The notes: generated from the sequence alone by a model not told the origin. Shown: positions 51,863 to 61,148, counted from the first letter of the stretch. The stretch is DNA of 64,000 nucleotides from Phascolarctobacterium faecium DSM 14760 (GCF_003269275.1 NZ_QLTS01000001.1:434001-498000), one strand, 5' to 3'. Numbers and translations are program-made.

Positions 51863-52362
51863 GGTGCATCTGTCCATTCAGGTAATTCGACCACGATCTT
51901 ACGGTCTGTAATATTGATTTCCTTAACGTGCTTTTTGAGGGCCGGGACGAGGATATCCTTGCCTTCCGGTACAGCAATAACGTAAACGTCGTTGCTGCCG
52001 GTGCTGAGCACGTCTTTCAATGTGCCGAGCTGTGTTCCTGCCGTATCGAATACGGGCAGTCCGAGCAGGTCGGCTACATAATATTCGCCTTCTTCAAGCT
52101 GAGGCAGATCTTCACTGTTGATTAAAACCTTTTTGCCGCGCAGCAGTTCGGCATCGTTCATTGTTTCCACACCCCTGCATTTCATCAGTACCATACGTTT
52201 ATGGAACCGGGCAGAGGTGATCTGAAGCGAACGGCCGTCTTCGAGCAGCAAAGAGGAAAGCTCTAAAAATTGTTCAGGATGATCTGTCTGCGGCAGAATA
52301 CGAATATCGCCCCGCACACCGTGCGGAGCGATAATAGTGCCAATAACTACTTGTTTTTCCAT
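51859..52362 (-). CDS. rimM: ribosome maturation factor RimM
   Basis: This 167-residue 16S rRNA processing protein binds S19 during 30S assembly. The N-terminal RimM domain starts MEKQVVIGTIIAPHGVRGDIR. The C-terminal PRC-barrel runs from about 92 (EEGEYYVADLLGLPVFD) and ends DRKIVVELPEW. The ATG at 52362 begins two bases from the ylqD stop; the upstream frame to 52392 lies inside ylqD. It overlaps trmD. Confidence 0.95.
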   Translation of the reverse strand: MEKQVVIGTIIAPHGVRGDIRILPQTDHPEQFLELSSLLLEDGRSLQITSARFHKRMVLMKCRGVETMNDAELLRGKKVLINSEDLPQLEEGEYYVADLLGLPVFDTAGTQLGTLKDVLSTGSNDVYVIAVPEGKDILVPALKKHVKEINITDRKIVVELPEWTDAP

Positions 52363-52363
52363 A

Positions 52364-52768
52364 TCATTCGCGGAAAGCAATGATCTTGCCATCCTCAGTG
52401 AGGATCTCAGCGCCCATCAGAGCGTCGATATCAGTGCCTATGGTGATCTCGACAGTACGTTCAAGTGTACCGTGACCGATCTCCGCACCGATCTCCAAGG
52501 CTTCAGCGCGTTTAAGTTTATCTTCGGCTTCTGCTTTAGCGGCATTGATCTTGTTTCTTTCCATTTCAATCTGCTCACGCAGTGAAGGAAGTACGCTCAG
52601 GTCGCTGGCGGCCTGAGAAAGAGCTTTTTTGGCTTGGAATTCGAAGTGCTCGATATCCAGATTAATCGTTTTTATGGTGTTTTGGACATCTCCAATAATT
52701 TTCAACTTGAGATCTTCTGTTACTTTTGCTTTTATTGCAACCGGAACACGTACAAACATTTTATCCAT
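52364..52768 (-). CDS. ylqD: YlqD family protein
   Basis: This 134-residue protein is of the YlqD family, a Firmicute protein of unknown function. It is found between the KH protein and rimM, as here. It shows a beta-rich start (FVRVPVAIKAKVTEDLK) and a long charged coiled coil (about 55-100, with LREQIEMERNKINAAKAEAE). A short beta domain with TIGTDIDALMGAEIL ends it. ATG at 52768 is preferred because AAGGATGG is placed before it; 52780 overlaps that site. Confidence 0.85.
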   Translation of the reverse strand: MDKMFVRVPVAIKAKVTEDLKLKIIGDVQNTIKTINLDIEHFEFQAKKALSQAASDLSVLPSLREQIEMERNKINAAKAEAEDKLKRAEALEIGAEIGHGTLERTVEITIGTDIDALMGAEILTEDGKIIAFRE

Positions 52769-52791
52769 ATCGTTTACCATCCTTATACGTC

Positions 52792-53019
52792 TTAGACAAT
52801 CTCTACGACAACTTTTACATTCTCACGGGTTGCAACAGCTTTCATGACAGTTCTGATTGCTTTAGCAATGCGGCCCTGTTTTCCAATAACTTTACCCATA
52901 TCTTCAGGAGCAACATGGAGGCGAAGCACCGTTGATGTTCCGGTGGTTTCCTCCTCCACGACTACTGCAGACGGATTACTCACTAGAGACTTGGCCATGA
53001 CTTCTACCAATTCTTTCAT
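52792..53019 (-). CDS. khpA: KH domain RNA-binding protein KhpA
   Basis: This 75-residue protein has a single KH domain with the GKQGRIAKAIR loop (GxxG) near 46-56. KhpA pairs with KhpB in Firmicutes and binds many RNAs, affecting cell size and division. It starts at ATG 53019, ten bases after GAGG; a GTG three codons earlier is too close to that site. It lies between rpsP and ylqD. Confidence 0.93.
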   Translation of the reverse strand: MKELVEVMAKSLVSNPSAVVVEEETTGTSTVLRLHVAPEDMGKVIGKQGRIAKAIRTVMKAVATRENVKVVVEIV

Positions 53020-53038
53020 GCAAATCACGCCTCATTTC

Positions 53039-53308
53039 TTATTTTGCTTTAGATTCAGCATATTTTTTCATGATGCCGTCTTTGCTGAAAAGGTTTTTAA
53101 CGGTATCAGTAGGTTGTGCACCTTTAGCCATCCAGGAAAGAGCTTTCTCTTCGTCGATCTTTACGGTAGCGGGTTGTACAGTGGAATCATAGAAACCAAT
53201 GCTTTCGATGATGCGGCCGTCACGCGGAGAGCGGGAGTCAGCAACAACGATACGGTAAAAAGGAGCTTTTTTAGAGCCCATACGTTTTAAACGGATTTTA
53301 ACTGCCAT
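53039..53308 (-). CDS. rpsP: 30S ribosomal protein S16
   Basis: This 89-residue S16 starts [25 protein letters not shown] (after Met), then [14 protein letters not shown] and a C-terminal [12 protein letters not shown]. It is needed for small-subunit assembly. The ATG is well placed after AAGGAGGTG. It lies between ffh and khpA, the usual neighbours. Confidence 0.97.
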   Translation of the reverse strand: MAVKIRLKRMGSKKAPFYRIVVADSRSPRDGRIIESIGFYDSTVQPATVKIDEEKALSWMAKGAQPTDTVKNLFSKDGIMKKYAESKAK

Positions 53309-53346
53309 GTCTATTTCACCTCCTTAAACCAGATGTTGATTTAAAT

Positions 53347-54696
53347 TTATTTGTTCATAAAAGGCATTTTGAAACCGCCTTTTGAAGCAAACTTAGCCAT
53401 ACCCTGCATCTTTTTCATCATCTTTTTGCTTTCTTCAAAGTTTTTGAGAAGCTTGTTGACATCCTGCACGCGCATACCGCAGCCTGCTGCGATACGTTTA
53501 CGGCGGCTGCCGTTGATGATATCGGGATGACGGCGTTCTTTCGGGGTCATGGAACGGATGATGGCTTCAACGCGGTCGAATTCTTTTTCGTCAACGTTGG
53601 CTTCTTTCAGCTTTTGGCTGATGCCGCTCATACCGGGGATAAGCCCCAAAATAGTTTCCAGCGAGCCCATTTTTTTGACCTGCTGCATTTGTTCCAGGAA
53701 CTGCTCGAGCGTGAATTCGTCTTTGCGCAGTTTCTTTTCCATTTCCAAAGCTTTGGCAAGGTCGGTCGTGGACTGGATCTTTTCGATCAGAGACAGGATA
53801 TCGCCCATGCCCAGAATACGGGATGCCATACGGTCGGGATGGAAAGGTTCCAAAGCGTCAAGCTTTTCACCCATACCGACAAATTTGACCGGGCGTCCGG
53901 TAACTGCTTTTACTGACAATACAGCACCGCCTCTGGCGTCGCCGTCGAGCTTGGTAACGATAAGTCCGTCTATGCCCAGCTCGCCGTTGAAGCTTTCGGC
54001 TACAGTGACTGCGTCCTGGCCTGTCATCGCATCGACAACCAGCAATATTTCATGCGGATTGACGGCAGCTTTGATATTGCGCAGTTCGTCCATCAGTTCT
54101 TCGTTGATATGTAAGCGGCCCGCGGTATCGATGATTACCGTGTCGCAAGCCAGTGAGAATGCTTTATCCATTGCCTTGCGCGCTATCTCGACCGGTGATA
54201 CCTGATCGCCAAGAGCAAAGACAGGCAGTGAGAGCTGTTCGCCCAGAACCTGTAATTGTTTGATAGCCGCAGGACGGTAAACGTCGCCCGCTACAAGCAA
54301 CGGCTTTTTGCCTTTTTTCCGCAGCAGGCTGCCAAGCTTGCCGGCGGTAGTAGTTTTACCAGCGCCCTGCAGACCTACCAGCATAATGACTGTAGGCGGT
54401 TTGTCCGCTACGGTGAGCTTGCTTTGTGTGCCGCCCAAAAGCTGGGTCAGTTCGTCGTTGACGATCTTGATGATCTGCTGACCGGGAGTCAGGCTTTGCT
54501 GAACTGTTTCGCCCAGCGCGCGTTCTTTGATATTGGCAACAAAATCTTTAACGACTTTAAAGTTGACGTCGGCTTCAAGCAGAGCCATCCGCACTTCGCG
54601 CAGAGGCGCTTTAAGATCGTCTTCTGTTATTTTGCCGCTGCCGCGGAACATTTTTATCGCATTTTGCAGTCTTTCAGATAAATTTTCAAAAGCCAT
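53347..54696 (-). CDS. ffh: signal recognition particle protein Ffh
   Basis: This 449-residue SRP54 GTPase targets nascent membrane proteins with 4.5S RNA and FtsY. The N domain is 1-90. The G domain has LVGLQGAGKTTTAGKLG near 106, DTAGRLHINEELM near 190 and TKLDGDARGGAVLS near 247. The Met-rich M domain (about 300-449) includes MTPKERRHPDIINGSRRKRIAAGCG, read in two parts. It lies two bases after ylxM. The 4.5S RNA gene is not in the window. Confidence 0.97.
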   Translation of the reverse strand: MAFENLSERLQNAIKMFRGSGKITEDDLKAPLREVRMALLEADVNFKVVKDFVANIKERALGETVQQSLTPGQQIIKIVNDELTQLLGGTQSKLTVADKPPTVIMLVGLQGAGKTTTAGKLGSLLRKKGKKPLLVAGDVYRPAAIKQLQVLGEQLSLPVFALGDQVSPVEIARKAMDKAFSLACDTVIIDTAGRLHINEELMDELRNIKAAVNPHEILLVVDAMTGQDAVTVAESFNGELGIDGLIVTKLDGDARGGAVLSVKAVTGRPVKFVGMGEKLDALEPFHPDRMASRILGMGDILSLIEKIQSTTDLAKALEMEKKLRKDEFTLEQFLEQMQQVKKMGSLETILGLIPGMSGISQKLKEANVDEKEFDRVEAIIRSMTPKERRHPDIINGSRRKRIAAGCGMRVQDVNKLLKNFEESKKMMKKMQGMAKFASKGGFKMPFMNK

Positions 54697-54698
54697 TT

Positions 54699-55064
54699 TT
54701 ACCTACTTTCGCCGCTCAATTCGTCTAAAATGCGGCGTACTTGTTGAAGTTCTACCGAACCACCGCTTTGGGCAAGGTGGTCAGCCAGCAGCCGGCTCAT
54801 TTCTTCCAGCAGCTTTTTATCGTGATCATCGCGGGCCAGCAGCGCCAGTTTGCTTTCATAGCGTTCCAGAGTATGCTCTACCCGTTTGATAAGGTCATGT
54901 ATCGCTTGTCTTGATACTTCAAGTTCATCGGCTATCTCAGCCAGCGAAAGGTCGTCGCAGAAATACAGCTCCAGACATTTTTGCTGTTTTTCGGTGAGCA
55001 GGCAGCCGTAGGCATCGAACAAACGTCCTAACCGTACTCTTTGCTCCAAACTGTTTTCCTGCAT
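54699..55064 (-). CDS. ylxM: YlxM/p13-like DNA-binding protein (UPF0122)
   Basis: This 121-residue helix-turn-helix protein is like sigma region 4. GRLFDAYGCLLTEKQQKCLELYF is followed by DDLSLAEIADELEVSRQAIHDLIKR, both read in parts. Its homologue modulates the SRP pathway in streptococci; it always sits before ffh. A charged helical tail ends the protein. The ATG at 55064 is preferred to the GTG at 55076, which overlaps the GGTGA site. It is first in the ylxM-ffh-rpsP-khpA-ylqD-rimM-trmD run. Confidence 0.9.
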   Translation of the reverse strand: MQENSLEQRVRLGRLFDAYGCLLTEKQQKCLELYFCDDLSLAEIADELEVSRQAIHDLIKRVEHTLERYESKLALLARDDHDKKLLEEMSRLLADHLAQSGGSVELQQVRRILDELSGESR

Positions 55065-55105
55065 TTCAATCACCAAAATCTTTACATATTTTATCCGACT
55101 TTGGT

Positions 55106-55134
55106 ATTATATCGAAAATCGTAGAGGCTGTCAA
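55106..55134 (-). promoter_or_regulatory. consensus promoter of the ylxM-ffh operon
   Basis: On the minus strand TTGACA (55129-55134), 17 bases and TATAAT (55106-55111): a perfect sigma-70 consensus. It begins just after the ftsY stop. Confidence 0.92.
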
Positions 55135-55140
55135 GCATTT

Positions 55141-56058
55141 TTACTTGTCACCATCAAACAAGGCGTCGACAAATTTATCGGCTTCAAAGGGCCGGAAATC
55201 CATAATGCCTTCGCCGACACCGATCCACTTAACAGGCAAGCCAAGTTCTTCTTTGATAGCAATAACGACACCGCCTTTAGCCGTACCGTCGAGCTTGGTC
55301 AGCACAACACCGGTGACGTTGGCGGTTTCCATAAAGACTTTGGCCTGATTGATAGCGTTCTGCCCTGTCGTTGCATCCAGCACGAGAAAGGTTTCATGCG
55401 GAGCTTCTGGTATCTCGCGTTTGATGATGCGGTGTACTTTCTCCAACTCGTTCATCAGATTGGTTTTATTATGCAGCCGTCCGGCAGTGTCAATAAAAAG
55501 TACGTCGACATTGCGGGCAATAGCAGCTTTGACAGCGTCAAAAACCACGGCAGCCGGATCAGCGCCTTCTTCGTGACGGATAACTTCGCAGCCGGCACGC
55601 TCCCCCCAAATCTGCAGCTGTTCGGCAGCGGCGGCACGGAAGGTATCGCCGGCAGCCAGCATGACTTTGTATTTGAACAGATGAAAATAGTTGGCCAGCT
55701 TGCCGATAGTAGTGGTTTTACCAACACCATTGACGCCCACGACAAGAATAACCGTAGGTTTGGCACCGATACGGGTACGCTGTCCTTCGTCCTGCAGCAT
55801 TTCGGCAATATATTTTTTGAGGAACGGCATAACCTGCTCCGTCCCCTCGATTTCTTTCTTTTTAGCAGCCTGACGAACAGCATCGATAAGCTTTTCTGTG
55901 GTTTTGACACCAACATCACCGCTCAGAAGGATCATTTCCAGTTCTTCTAGAAAGTCTTCATCGACTTTAGCCGACATACCTACAAGTTCTTCGATGCGGT
56001 CAGTAAAGTTGCGGCGGGTCTTGCTGAGTCCGTCTTTCAGTCGTTCTAAAAATCCCAT
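55141..56058 (-). CDS. ftsY: signal recognition particle receptor FtsY
   Basis: This 305-residue FtsY has the compact NG form without the long acidic A domain. The N domain is 1-85. The G domain shows VVGVNGVGKTTTIGKLANYF near 107, AGDTFRAAAAEQL near 136, DTAGRLHNKTNLM near 190 and TKLDGTAKGGV near 254. It is the membrane receptor for Ffh complexes. It follows smc by four bases, so smc-ftsY is one operon. Confidence 0.97.
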   Translation of the reverse strand: MGFLERLKDGLSKTRRNFTDRIEELVGMSAKVDEDFLEELEMILLSGDVGVKTTEKLIDAVRQAAKKKEIEGTEQVMPFLKKYIAEMLQDEGQRTRIGAKPTVILVVGVNGVGKTTTIGKLANYFHLFKYKVMLAAGDTFRAAAAEQLQIWGERAGCEVIRHEEGADPAAVVFDAVKAAIARNVDVLFIDTAGRLHNKTNLMNELEKVHRIIKREIPEAPHETFLVLDATTGQNAINQAKVFMETANVTGVVLTKLDGTAKGGVVIAIKEELGLPVKWIGVGEGIMDFRPFEADKFVDALFDGDK

Positions 56059-56062
56059 GTTC

Positions 56063-59000
56063 TCACTCCTTTTCGCTCAATTTGACAGATAGTAATTTAG
56101 AAACACCGGATTCTTCCATGGTAACGCCGTGCAGAACATGCGCGGCTTCCATAGTGCCTTTGCGGTGTGTGATAACAATAAACTGCGTGCTTTCGGCATA
56201 GGCTGCCAGGAATTTCGCAAAGCGGTCAACGTTAGCTTCGTCAAGCGCCGCATCTATTTCGTCAAGGATACAGAAGGGCGAAGGCTGATAGCTGAGCAGA
56301 GCGAACAGCAGGGCGATAACCGTCAGGGCCCGCTCGCCGCCTGATAGCAGGAAGAGGCTCTGCAGTTTTTTACCGGGAGGCTGCACTTCGATATCGATGC
56401 CGCTGCCTAAAACATTATTAGGGTCAGTAAGTTTTAAAGCAGCAGTACCGCCGCCGAATAAACGCACATAACAGTCGGAAAAATATTCGTTTATTTTTCC
56501 GAAGGCCTCTTTGAAGCGTTTGGCCATACCGGAGTTGATTTCGCTGATAACTGCTTCCAGATTGGCTTTGGCCTCTGAAAGATCGCTGTATTGACGCTGT
56601 AAAAATTCGTAGCGCTCGCTGACAGCTTCATATTGTTCGATTGCCGCAGGATTTACCGGGCCTAAGGTTTCAATTTCACGCTCCAGACGCAGTTCACGCC
56701 GACGTAAAGCCGCATCGCTTTCATCCAGCAGATCACCGCTGGCACGTGCTTCGTCCAGAGTAATACGGTATTCAGTCGCCAGCTGTTCCAGAGCATGGTC
56801 ATAGTCGCTGTTTTGACGTACCATTTCCATCGCTGCCTGATTGCGCCTGGTTTCAGCAACAGTCAGTTCTTTTTTCAAAGAATCCAGCCTCTCGCCTGCC
56901 ACTGCCTGCTTTTCAGTAATGGCAATACGTTTGGCCCCGAATTCATCTTTACCGCCGACAACGGTCTGTAATTCGGCCAGTAATGCGGTACTGCTGGCAG
57001 CCAGCTGTTCAGTGCTGGTTTTGCTGGCCGTTATCACGTCAAGCAAATGCTTTTGCTCGTCTTCATTAGCAGCGAGTTCCTGCTGCATACGCCCCATATC
57101 GGCATCAAGCTGCTGCATCCGCTCGGCCATCATCGTAGTCCGTGCGGCAGTCGATTCCAGTTCGACCCTGGCATCCTGCAGACGATTGCGGATAGATGCC
57201 AGCGCGCTGTGGTCTGCGGCCGTTTGTTTCTGCAGATCATCCAGCAGCTGTTTGCCCTGTGCGTCTTCGGCTTCCAGAGCCGTTAGCTGCGGGCGCAGGT
57301 CGGTAAGCTGCTGGCGAGCTGCCATATATTCCTGAGAAACCTGATTACGGTCATCCAGCAGAAGCTCCAGCCGTTCCGCAGCCTGACGCTGCTCTGCGCT
57401 TAAACGCTCCAGAGCTACGCCCAGTTCAGCTTTGCGGATTTCCTTCTGCTGCAGGTCCTGGCGCAATTCCACCAGTTTGTTGTTATAAACTTTTAAGGTG
57501 CCTTCGTGTTCTTCAAGCAGCTCCTGATATCCCAACAGCTCACGGCGCAAGACACCTGCCTTTTTTTCCTGTTCGTCGATCTCTTTGCCGCGCGACAGAA
57601 AGCCGGCTTCCTTCTGCTGCCTGCTGCCGCCGGTCAGCGAACCGCCGGCATTGACGACATCTCCCGCCAAAGTAACGACTCTGGTACGAAAGCTGCTTTT
57701 TTTGGCGGCTGCCAAAGCGGCATCCATATTGTCCGCTACCAGCACCCGACCCAGCAAAAATTTAAAGATCGGCGCCAGTTTTATATCATAACCGATCAGA
57801 TCGGCAGCAAATCCCCGAATACCCGGCAGTTTTGCCAGTGCCTCTTCTTCACTGCGGCGTTCATAATATTTGATAGTATCAAGCGGCAGGAAGGTCGCCC
57901 GGCCGGCCTGACGCTGTTTAAGATAGGAGATAGCCTTTTTGGCGGCTTCCGAACTGCCCATAACAAGGTTCTGCGCCGCTCCTCCTAATGCAGTTTCTAT
58001 TGCAACTACATATTCAGGCTGCACTTCGATCAGTTCGGCGGCAACACCGATAACGTCACTGCGCCAGGGTTCCTGCGACTGCAGCACTGTTTTGATCCCA
58101 TAGCCAAAGCCTTCATAGCTTTTCTGCATATTCTGCAGCAGGTTCAAACGACTTTCCAGCGCTGTGATCCTGTTTTGACAGTCTTTATGCTGCGACAGAA
58201 CTTTATTCAGCGCTTCGGTTTCTTCGGCAGCTTTCGCGCTCACTTCCCTGCCATCGCGTTTAATAAGCTCCAAAGAGTTTTCTACATTGCTCTGCTCATC
58301 GTTCATATTACGGTAACGGGTCTGCAGTTCTTCGCCTGCGGTTTCTGCTTCGGCGATGCTCTTTTTAAGGGCGTCACGCTTACGCATCCACTGTTCCTGC
58401 TCCTGCTCCAGTCTACGGATCTCATTCCGCAGATTGACCATTGTACGCATATTATCGAAAGCAGCTGTTTTCATATCTTCCATTGCCGCTTCAGCTTCGC
58501 TGATACGTGTTTCTTTTTCTGCCTGTTCTCCGGTCAGCCTGCTTACCAAAAGCTGTGCGGCAGCCTGCTGCGCTTCTAAACGGTCATAATCCACGACCAT
58601 CGTTTTGAGCTGAGTATCCAAAGCTGCGATCTGTTCCTGCAGCTTTTTGCCCTGCTCTTCCAAACGCAGTCCTGATTTTTCGCTTTGCCGAACACGCTCT
58701 GCCAACACAGCTTCCTGACCACGCAGTTTTTCCAGAGCTGTTTCTTTTTCTTTGATATCGTCCTGAATACGGTTATAGGCTTCACTGAGCTTATCCAGCT
58801 CCATTTGTAAGGCACTGCATTCAGCTTCCTGTGTGCTGACGGCAGTAGCGCGTTCCAGTACTTTATTTTCAAGTTCGGCATCCTGTGTGTTCAGCTTCTG
58901 CCGAATATTTTCAATATTTTCTATCTTGTGCACAAATTGGGTCAGTTTGCAGGCACGCAGTTCTTTATCCAGCAGATTGAATTTGCGTGTTTGTTCTGCA

Positions 59001-59623
59001 GCCAGGCGCAGAGGCTCGACCTGACCTTCGACTTCGGCTTTGATGTCGTTGATGCGGGTCAGGTTGGCAGCGGTATCGTCCAGACGCCGCATAGCTTCTT
59101 TTTTACGCATCCTGAACTTGGCAATACCAGCGGCTTCTTCAAACAAAGCACGGCGTTCTTCAGGACGGCTGTTCAGTATTTCATCGATCTTATTCTGACC
59201 GATAATAGACATAGAACCACGTCCCAGACCAGTATCTGCCAAAAGGTCAAGAATGTCTTTTAAACGGCAGTTCTTTTTATTGATGGAGTATTCGCTGTCA
59301 CCGCTGCGAAAAACGCGGCGGGTAATGCTTACTTCATCAAAATCAAGGCTGAGGCGATGGTCGCTGTTGTCAAAAACCAGCGTCACTTCGGCAACACCCA
59401 AAGGCCTGCGCTTGCCGCTGCCGGAAAAAATAACATCTTCCATTTTGCTGCCGCGCAGATATTTGGCGCTTTGCTCGCCCAGTACCCAGCGGATCGCATC
59501 AGAAATGTTGCTCTTGCCGCTGCCGTTAGGTCCAACGATTGCCGTAATGCCCGAACCGAAGCTTAATTCAATTTTATCTGCAAAGGATTTGAATCCATAA
59601 GTCGAAAATGACTTTAAATGCAC
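56063..59623 (-). CDS. smc: chromosome partition protein Smc
   Basis: This 1186-residue SMC condensin has the N-terminal ATPase half with Walker A GPNGSGKSNISDAIRW near 32. Two long coiled coils (about 165-500 and 665-1010) flank the hinge (about 515-660, GVAAELIEVQPEYVVAIETALGGAAQ in parts). The C-terminal half has the signature LSGGERALTVIALLFAL and Walker B FCILDEIDAALDEANVDRF near 1110. It compacts and segregates the chromosome with ScpAB. The GTG at 59623 gives the family start (M)HLKSFSTYGFKSFADKIEL and has GGTG five bases before it; the frame opens four codons earlier at a TTG. It is first of smc-ftsY. Confidence 0.97.
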   Translation of the reverse strand: MHLKSFSTYGFKSFADKIELSFGSGITAIVGPNGSGKSNISDAIRWVLGEQSAKYLRGSKMEDVIFSGSGKRRPLGVAEVTLVFDNSDHRLSLDFDEVSITRRVFRSGDSEYSINKKNCRLKDILDLLADTGLGRGSMSIIGQNKIDEILNSRPEERRALFEEAAGIAKFRMRKKEAMRRLDDTAANLTRINDIKAEVEGQVEPLRLAAEQTRKFNLLDKELRACKLTQFVHKIENIENIRQKLNTQDAELENKVLERATAVSTQEAECSALQMELDKLSEAYNRIQDDIKEKETALEKLRGQEAVLAERVRQSEKSGLRLEEQGKKLQEQIAALDTQLKTMVVDYDRLEAQQAAAQLLVSRLTGEQAEKETRISEAEAAMEDMKTAAFDNMRTMVNLRNEIRRLEQEQEQWMRKRDALKKSIAEAETAGEELQTRYRNMNDEQSNVENSLELIKRDGREVSAKAAEETEALNKVLSQHKDCQNRITALESRLNLLQNMQKSYEGFGYGIKTVLQSQEPWRSDVIGVAAELIEVQPEYVVAIETALGGAAQNLVMGSSEAAKKAISYLKQRQAGRATFLPLDTIKYYERRSEEEALAKLPGIRGFAADLIGYDIKLAPIFKFLLGRVLVADNMDAALAAAKKSSFRTRVVTLAGDVVNAGGSLTGGSRQQKEAGFLSRGKEIDEQEKKAGVLRRELLGYQELLEEHEGTLKVYNNKLVELRQDLQQKEIRKAELGVALERLSAEQRQAAERLELLLDDRNQVSQEYMAARQQLTDLRPQLTALEAEDAQGKQLLDDLQKQTAADHSALASIRNRLQDARVELESTAARTTMMAERMQQLDADMGRMQQELAANEDEQKHLLDVITASKTSTEQLAASSTALLAELQTVVGGKDEFGAKRIAITEKQAVAGERLDSLKKELTVAETRRNQAAMEMVRQNSDYDHALEQLATEYRITLDEARASGDLLDESDAALRRRELRLEREIETLGPVNPAAIEQYEAVSERYEFLQRQYSDLSEAKANLEAVISEINSGMAKRFKEAFGKINEYFSDCYVRLFGGGTAALKLTDPNNVLGSGIDIEVQPPGKKLQSLFLLSGGERALTVIALLFALLSYQPSPFCILDEIDAALDEANVDRFAKFLAAYAESTQFIVITHRKGTMEAAHVLHGVTMEESGVSKLLSVKLSEKE

Positions 59624-59656
59624 AAAATCACCCAATCTGCAATATTCTATCAGTAT

Positions 59657-59685
59657 ATTTTACCATAGATGAAGGTTTCATACAA
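59657..59685 (-). promoter_or_regulatory. probable smc promoter
   Basis: On the minus strand TTGTAT (59680-59685), 17 bases and TAAAAT (59657-59662). The remaining 59686-59840 stretch of this divergent gap is AT-rich with no other feature seen. Confidence 0.5.
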
Positions 59686-59840
59686 TTATATGACTCAACG
59701 CACTTTTTTAATCAAATGCTGCCGTTATGCTTAAGAAGCAAAAAGTATTTTTTGAAACACTTTTGCTGTATTTCAGGCCGTTTTGTAAAATATTTTTACA
59801 TTTTTTTATCCTGATGCTAAAAATAACGATTTAATTATGA

Positions 59841-59846
59841 TATAAT
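59841..59846 (+). promoter_or_regulatory. -10 element before the aminotransferase leader
   Basis: TATAAT matches the consensus. No good -35 hexamer is present 16-18 bases upstream. Transcription would start near 59851-59853, right at the first hairpin of the leader. Confidence 0.5.
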
Positions 59847-59851
59847 ATGAA

Positions 59852-59940
59852 CACTTGGCAAGACAGCAGAAATGCTGCCAAGTGCCAGAATAACCCCGGG
59901 TCCTGGCGCCCGGACAAAATTTATCAGCAGTGAGGGGATT
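59852..59940 (+). promoter_or_regulatory. structured 5' leader of the aminotransferase gene
   Basis: Hairpin 1: CACTTGG (59852-59858) with CCAAGTG (59878-59884), a five-base CAAGA bulge, then CAGCA/TGCTG capped by GAAA. Next GCCAG (59884-59888) can pair with CTGGC (59903-59907), and CCGGG (59896-59900) with CCCGG (59909-59913). These two pairings interlock as a pseudoknot or exclude each other. CCCC at 59894-59897 can also pair with the GAGGGG ribosome binding site. This suggests a translational riboswitch or protein-binding leader. It matches no riboswitch class I know. Confidence 0.55.
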
Positions 59941-59944
59941 TTAC

Positions 59945-61138
59945 ATGAAACTTTCAGCACGTATCCAAAGTTTGACTTCTTCACCTATCAGAAAGCTGTC
60001 GCCGTATGCAGATGCAGCTAAAGCGAAGGGTAAAAAAATCTACCATCTGAATATCGGACAGCCCGATATCAAAACTCCTGACCAGTTTATGGAAAGCATC
60101 CGCACTTATGACGAGCAGGTAATTGCTTATGGCAATTCCAAAGGCGAAGGTTTTCTGATCGAAGCGATACGCAAATACTATGCCGAAAAAGGTATGGATT
60201 TTGCTGCCGATGATATTTTTATTACCAACGGCGGCAGCGAAGCTTTGATTTTTGCTGTCATGGCCTTATGTGATCCAGGAGACGAGATCATGGTATTCGA
60301 GCCGTTTTATGCTAACTATACTACTTTTGCCAGAGAGTTCGGCGCTAAAATCAACGCTGTACAGACAAATGTGACTGACGGTTACCATCTGCCTGACGCT
60401 GCTGCTATCGAAGCGCAGATCACGCCCAGAACAAAAGCTGTTTTACTGACTAATCCCGGTAATCCGACCGGTGTTGTTTATACACAGGAAGAAATGGATA
60501 TGATTTCAGCAATCGTCCGCAAATATGACCTGGCTTTGATCGCTGACGAGGTATACCGTGAATTTGTTTATGACGGCGCTTACCGAAGCTTTGGCACAAT
60601 GCCCGAGCTTGCCGACAACCTGATCATCATTGATTCGGTTTCTAAACGCTACAGTGCCTGCGGCGCCCGTATCGGCTGCATAATCAGCAAAAACAAAGAG
60701 CTTGCCAAGCAGATTATCAAATGCTGCCAGGGCCGTCTGTGCAGCCCGATTCTGGAACAGGTCGGCGCAGCCGCTTTATATACTACTCCCGTCAGCTATC
60801 TGGAGGAAGTGAATCAAGAGTACAAAAAACGCCGCGATACGATCGTTGCCGCGCTTAAAGAGCTGCCTGGCGTAGTTGCTTCCGATCCTAAGGGAGCCTT
60901 TTATATTATGGTGCAGCTGCCCGTAGACGATGCTGAAAAGTTTGCTATCTGGACTTTGGAAAATTTTGCTATTGATAACGAAACTGTTATGTTCGCTCCC
61001 GGCAACGGTTTCTACAGCGACCCTGAGTTGGGGGTTAATGAGGCTAGGCTGGCCTATGTTCTCAATTGCGATGATTTGAAAAAGGCAATTTATATCCTTG
61101 GTGAAGCACTGAAGACATATCCAGGAAAAACTAACTGA
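59945..61138 (+). CDS. PLP-dependent class I/II aminotransferase
   Basis: This 397-residue fold-type I aminotransferase has HLNIGQPDIKTP near 35, TNGGSEALIFAVMALCDPGDEI near 96 (two blocks), LTNPGNPTGVVY near 171 and LIADEVYREFVYDG near 200. The PLP lysine is in IIDSVSKRYSACGARIGC near 237. A C-terminal Arg (EARLAYVLNC) binds the substrate carboxylate. It resembles the AspB/aromatic-aminotransferase group; the amino acid used cannot be fixed. The ATG at 59945 follows GAGGGG by seven bases and is preferred to the GTG at 59930, which precedes that site. It is a single gene, divergent from smc, behind a structured leader. Confidence 0.92.
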   Translation: MKLSARIQSLTSSPIRKLSPYADAAKAKGKKIYHLNIGQPDIKTPDQFMESIRTYDEQVIAYGNSKGEGFLIEAIRKYYAEKGMDFAADDIFITNGGSEALIFAVMALCDPGDEIMVFEPFYANYTTFAREFGAKINAVQTNVTDGYHLPDAAAIEAQITPRTKAVLLTNPGNPTGVVYTQEEMDMISAIVRKYDLALIADEVYREFVYDGAYRSFGTMPELADNLIIIDSVSKRYSACGARIGCIISKNKELAKQIIKCCQGRLCSPILEQVGAAALYTTPVSYLEEVNQEYKKRRDTIVAALKELPGVVASDPKGAFYIMVQLPVDDAEKFAIWTLENFAIDNETVMFAPGNGFYSDPELGVNEARLAYVLNCDDLKKAIYILGEALKTYPGKTN

Positions 61139-61148
61139 TAACTAAAGT

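Noticed and set aside
59884-59913. a stable H-type pseudoknot in the aminotransferase leader
   Set aside because: Both stems pair well, but only one base would have to cross the first five-base-pair stem. I therefore claim a structured leader, not a proven pseudoknot.
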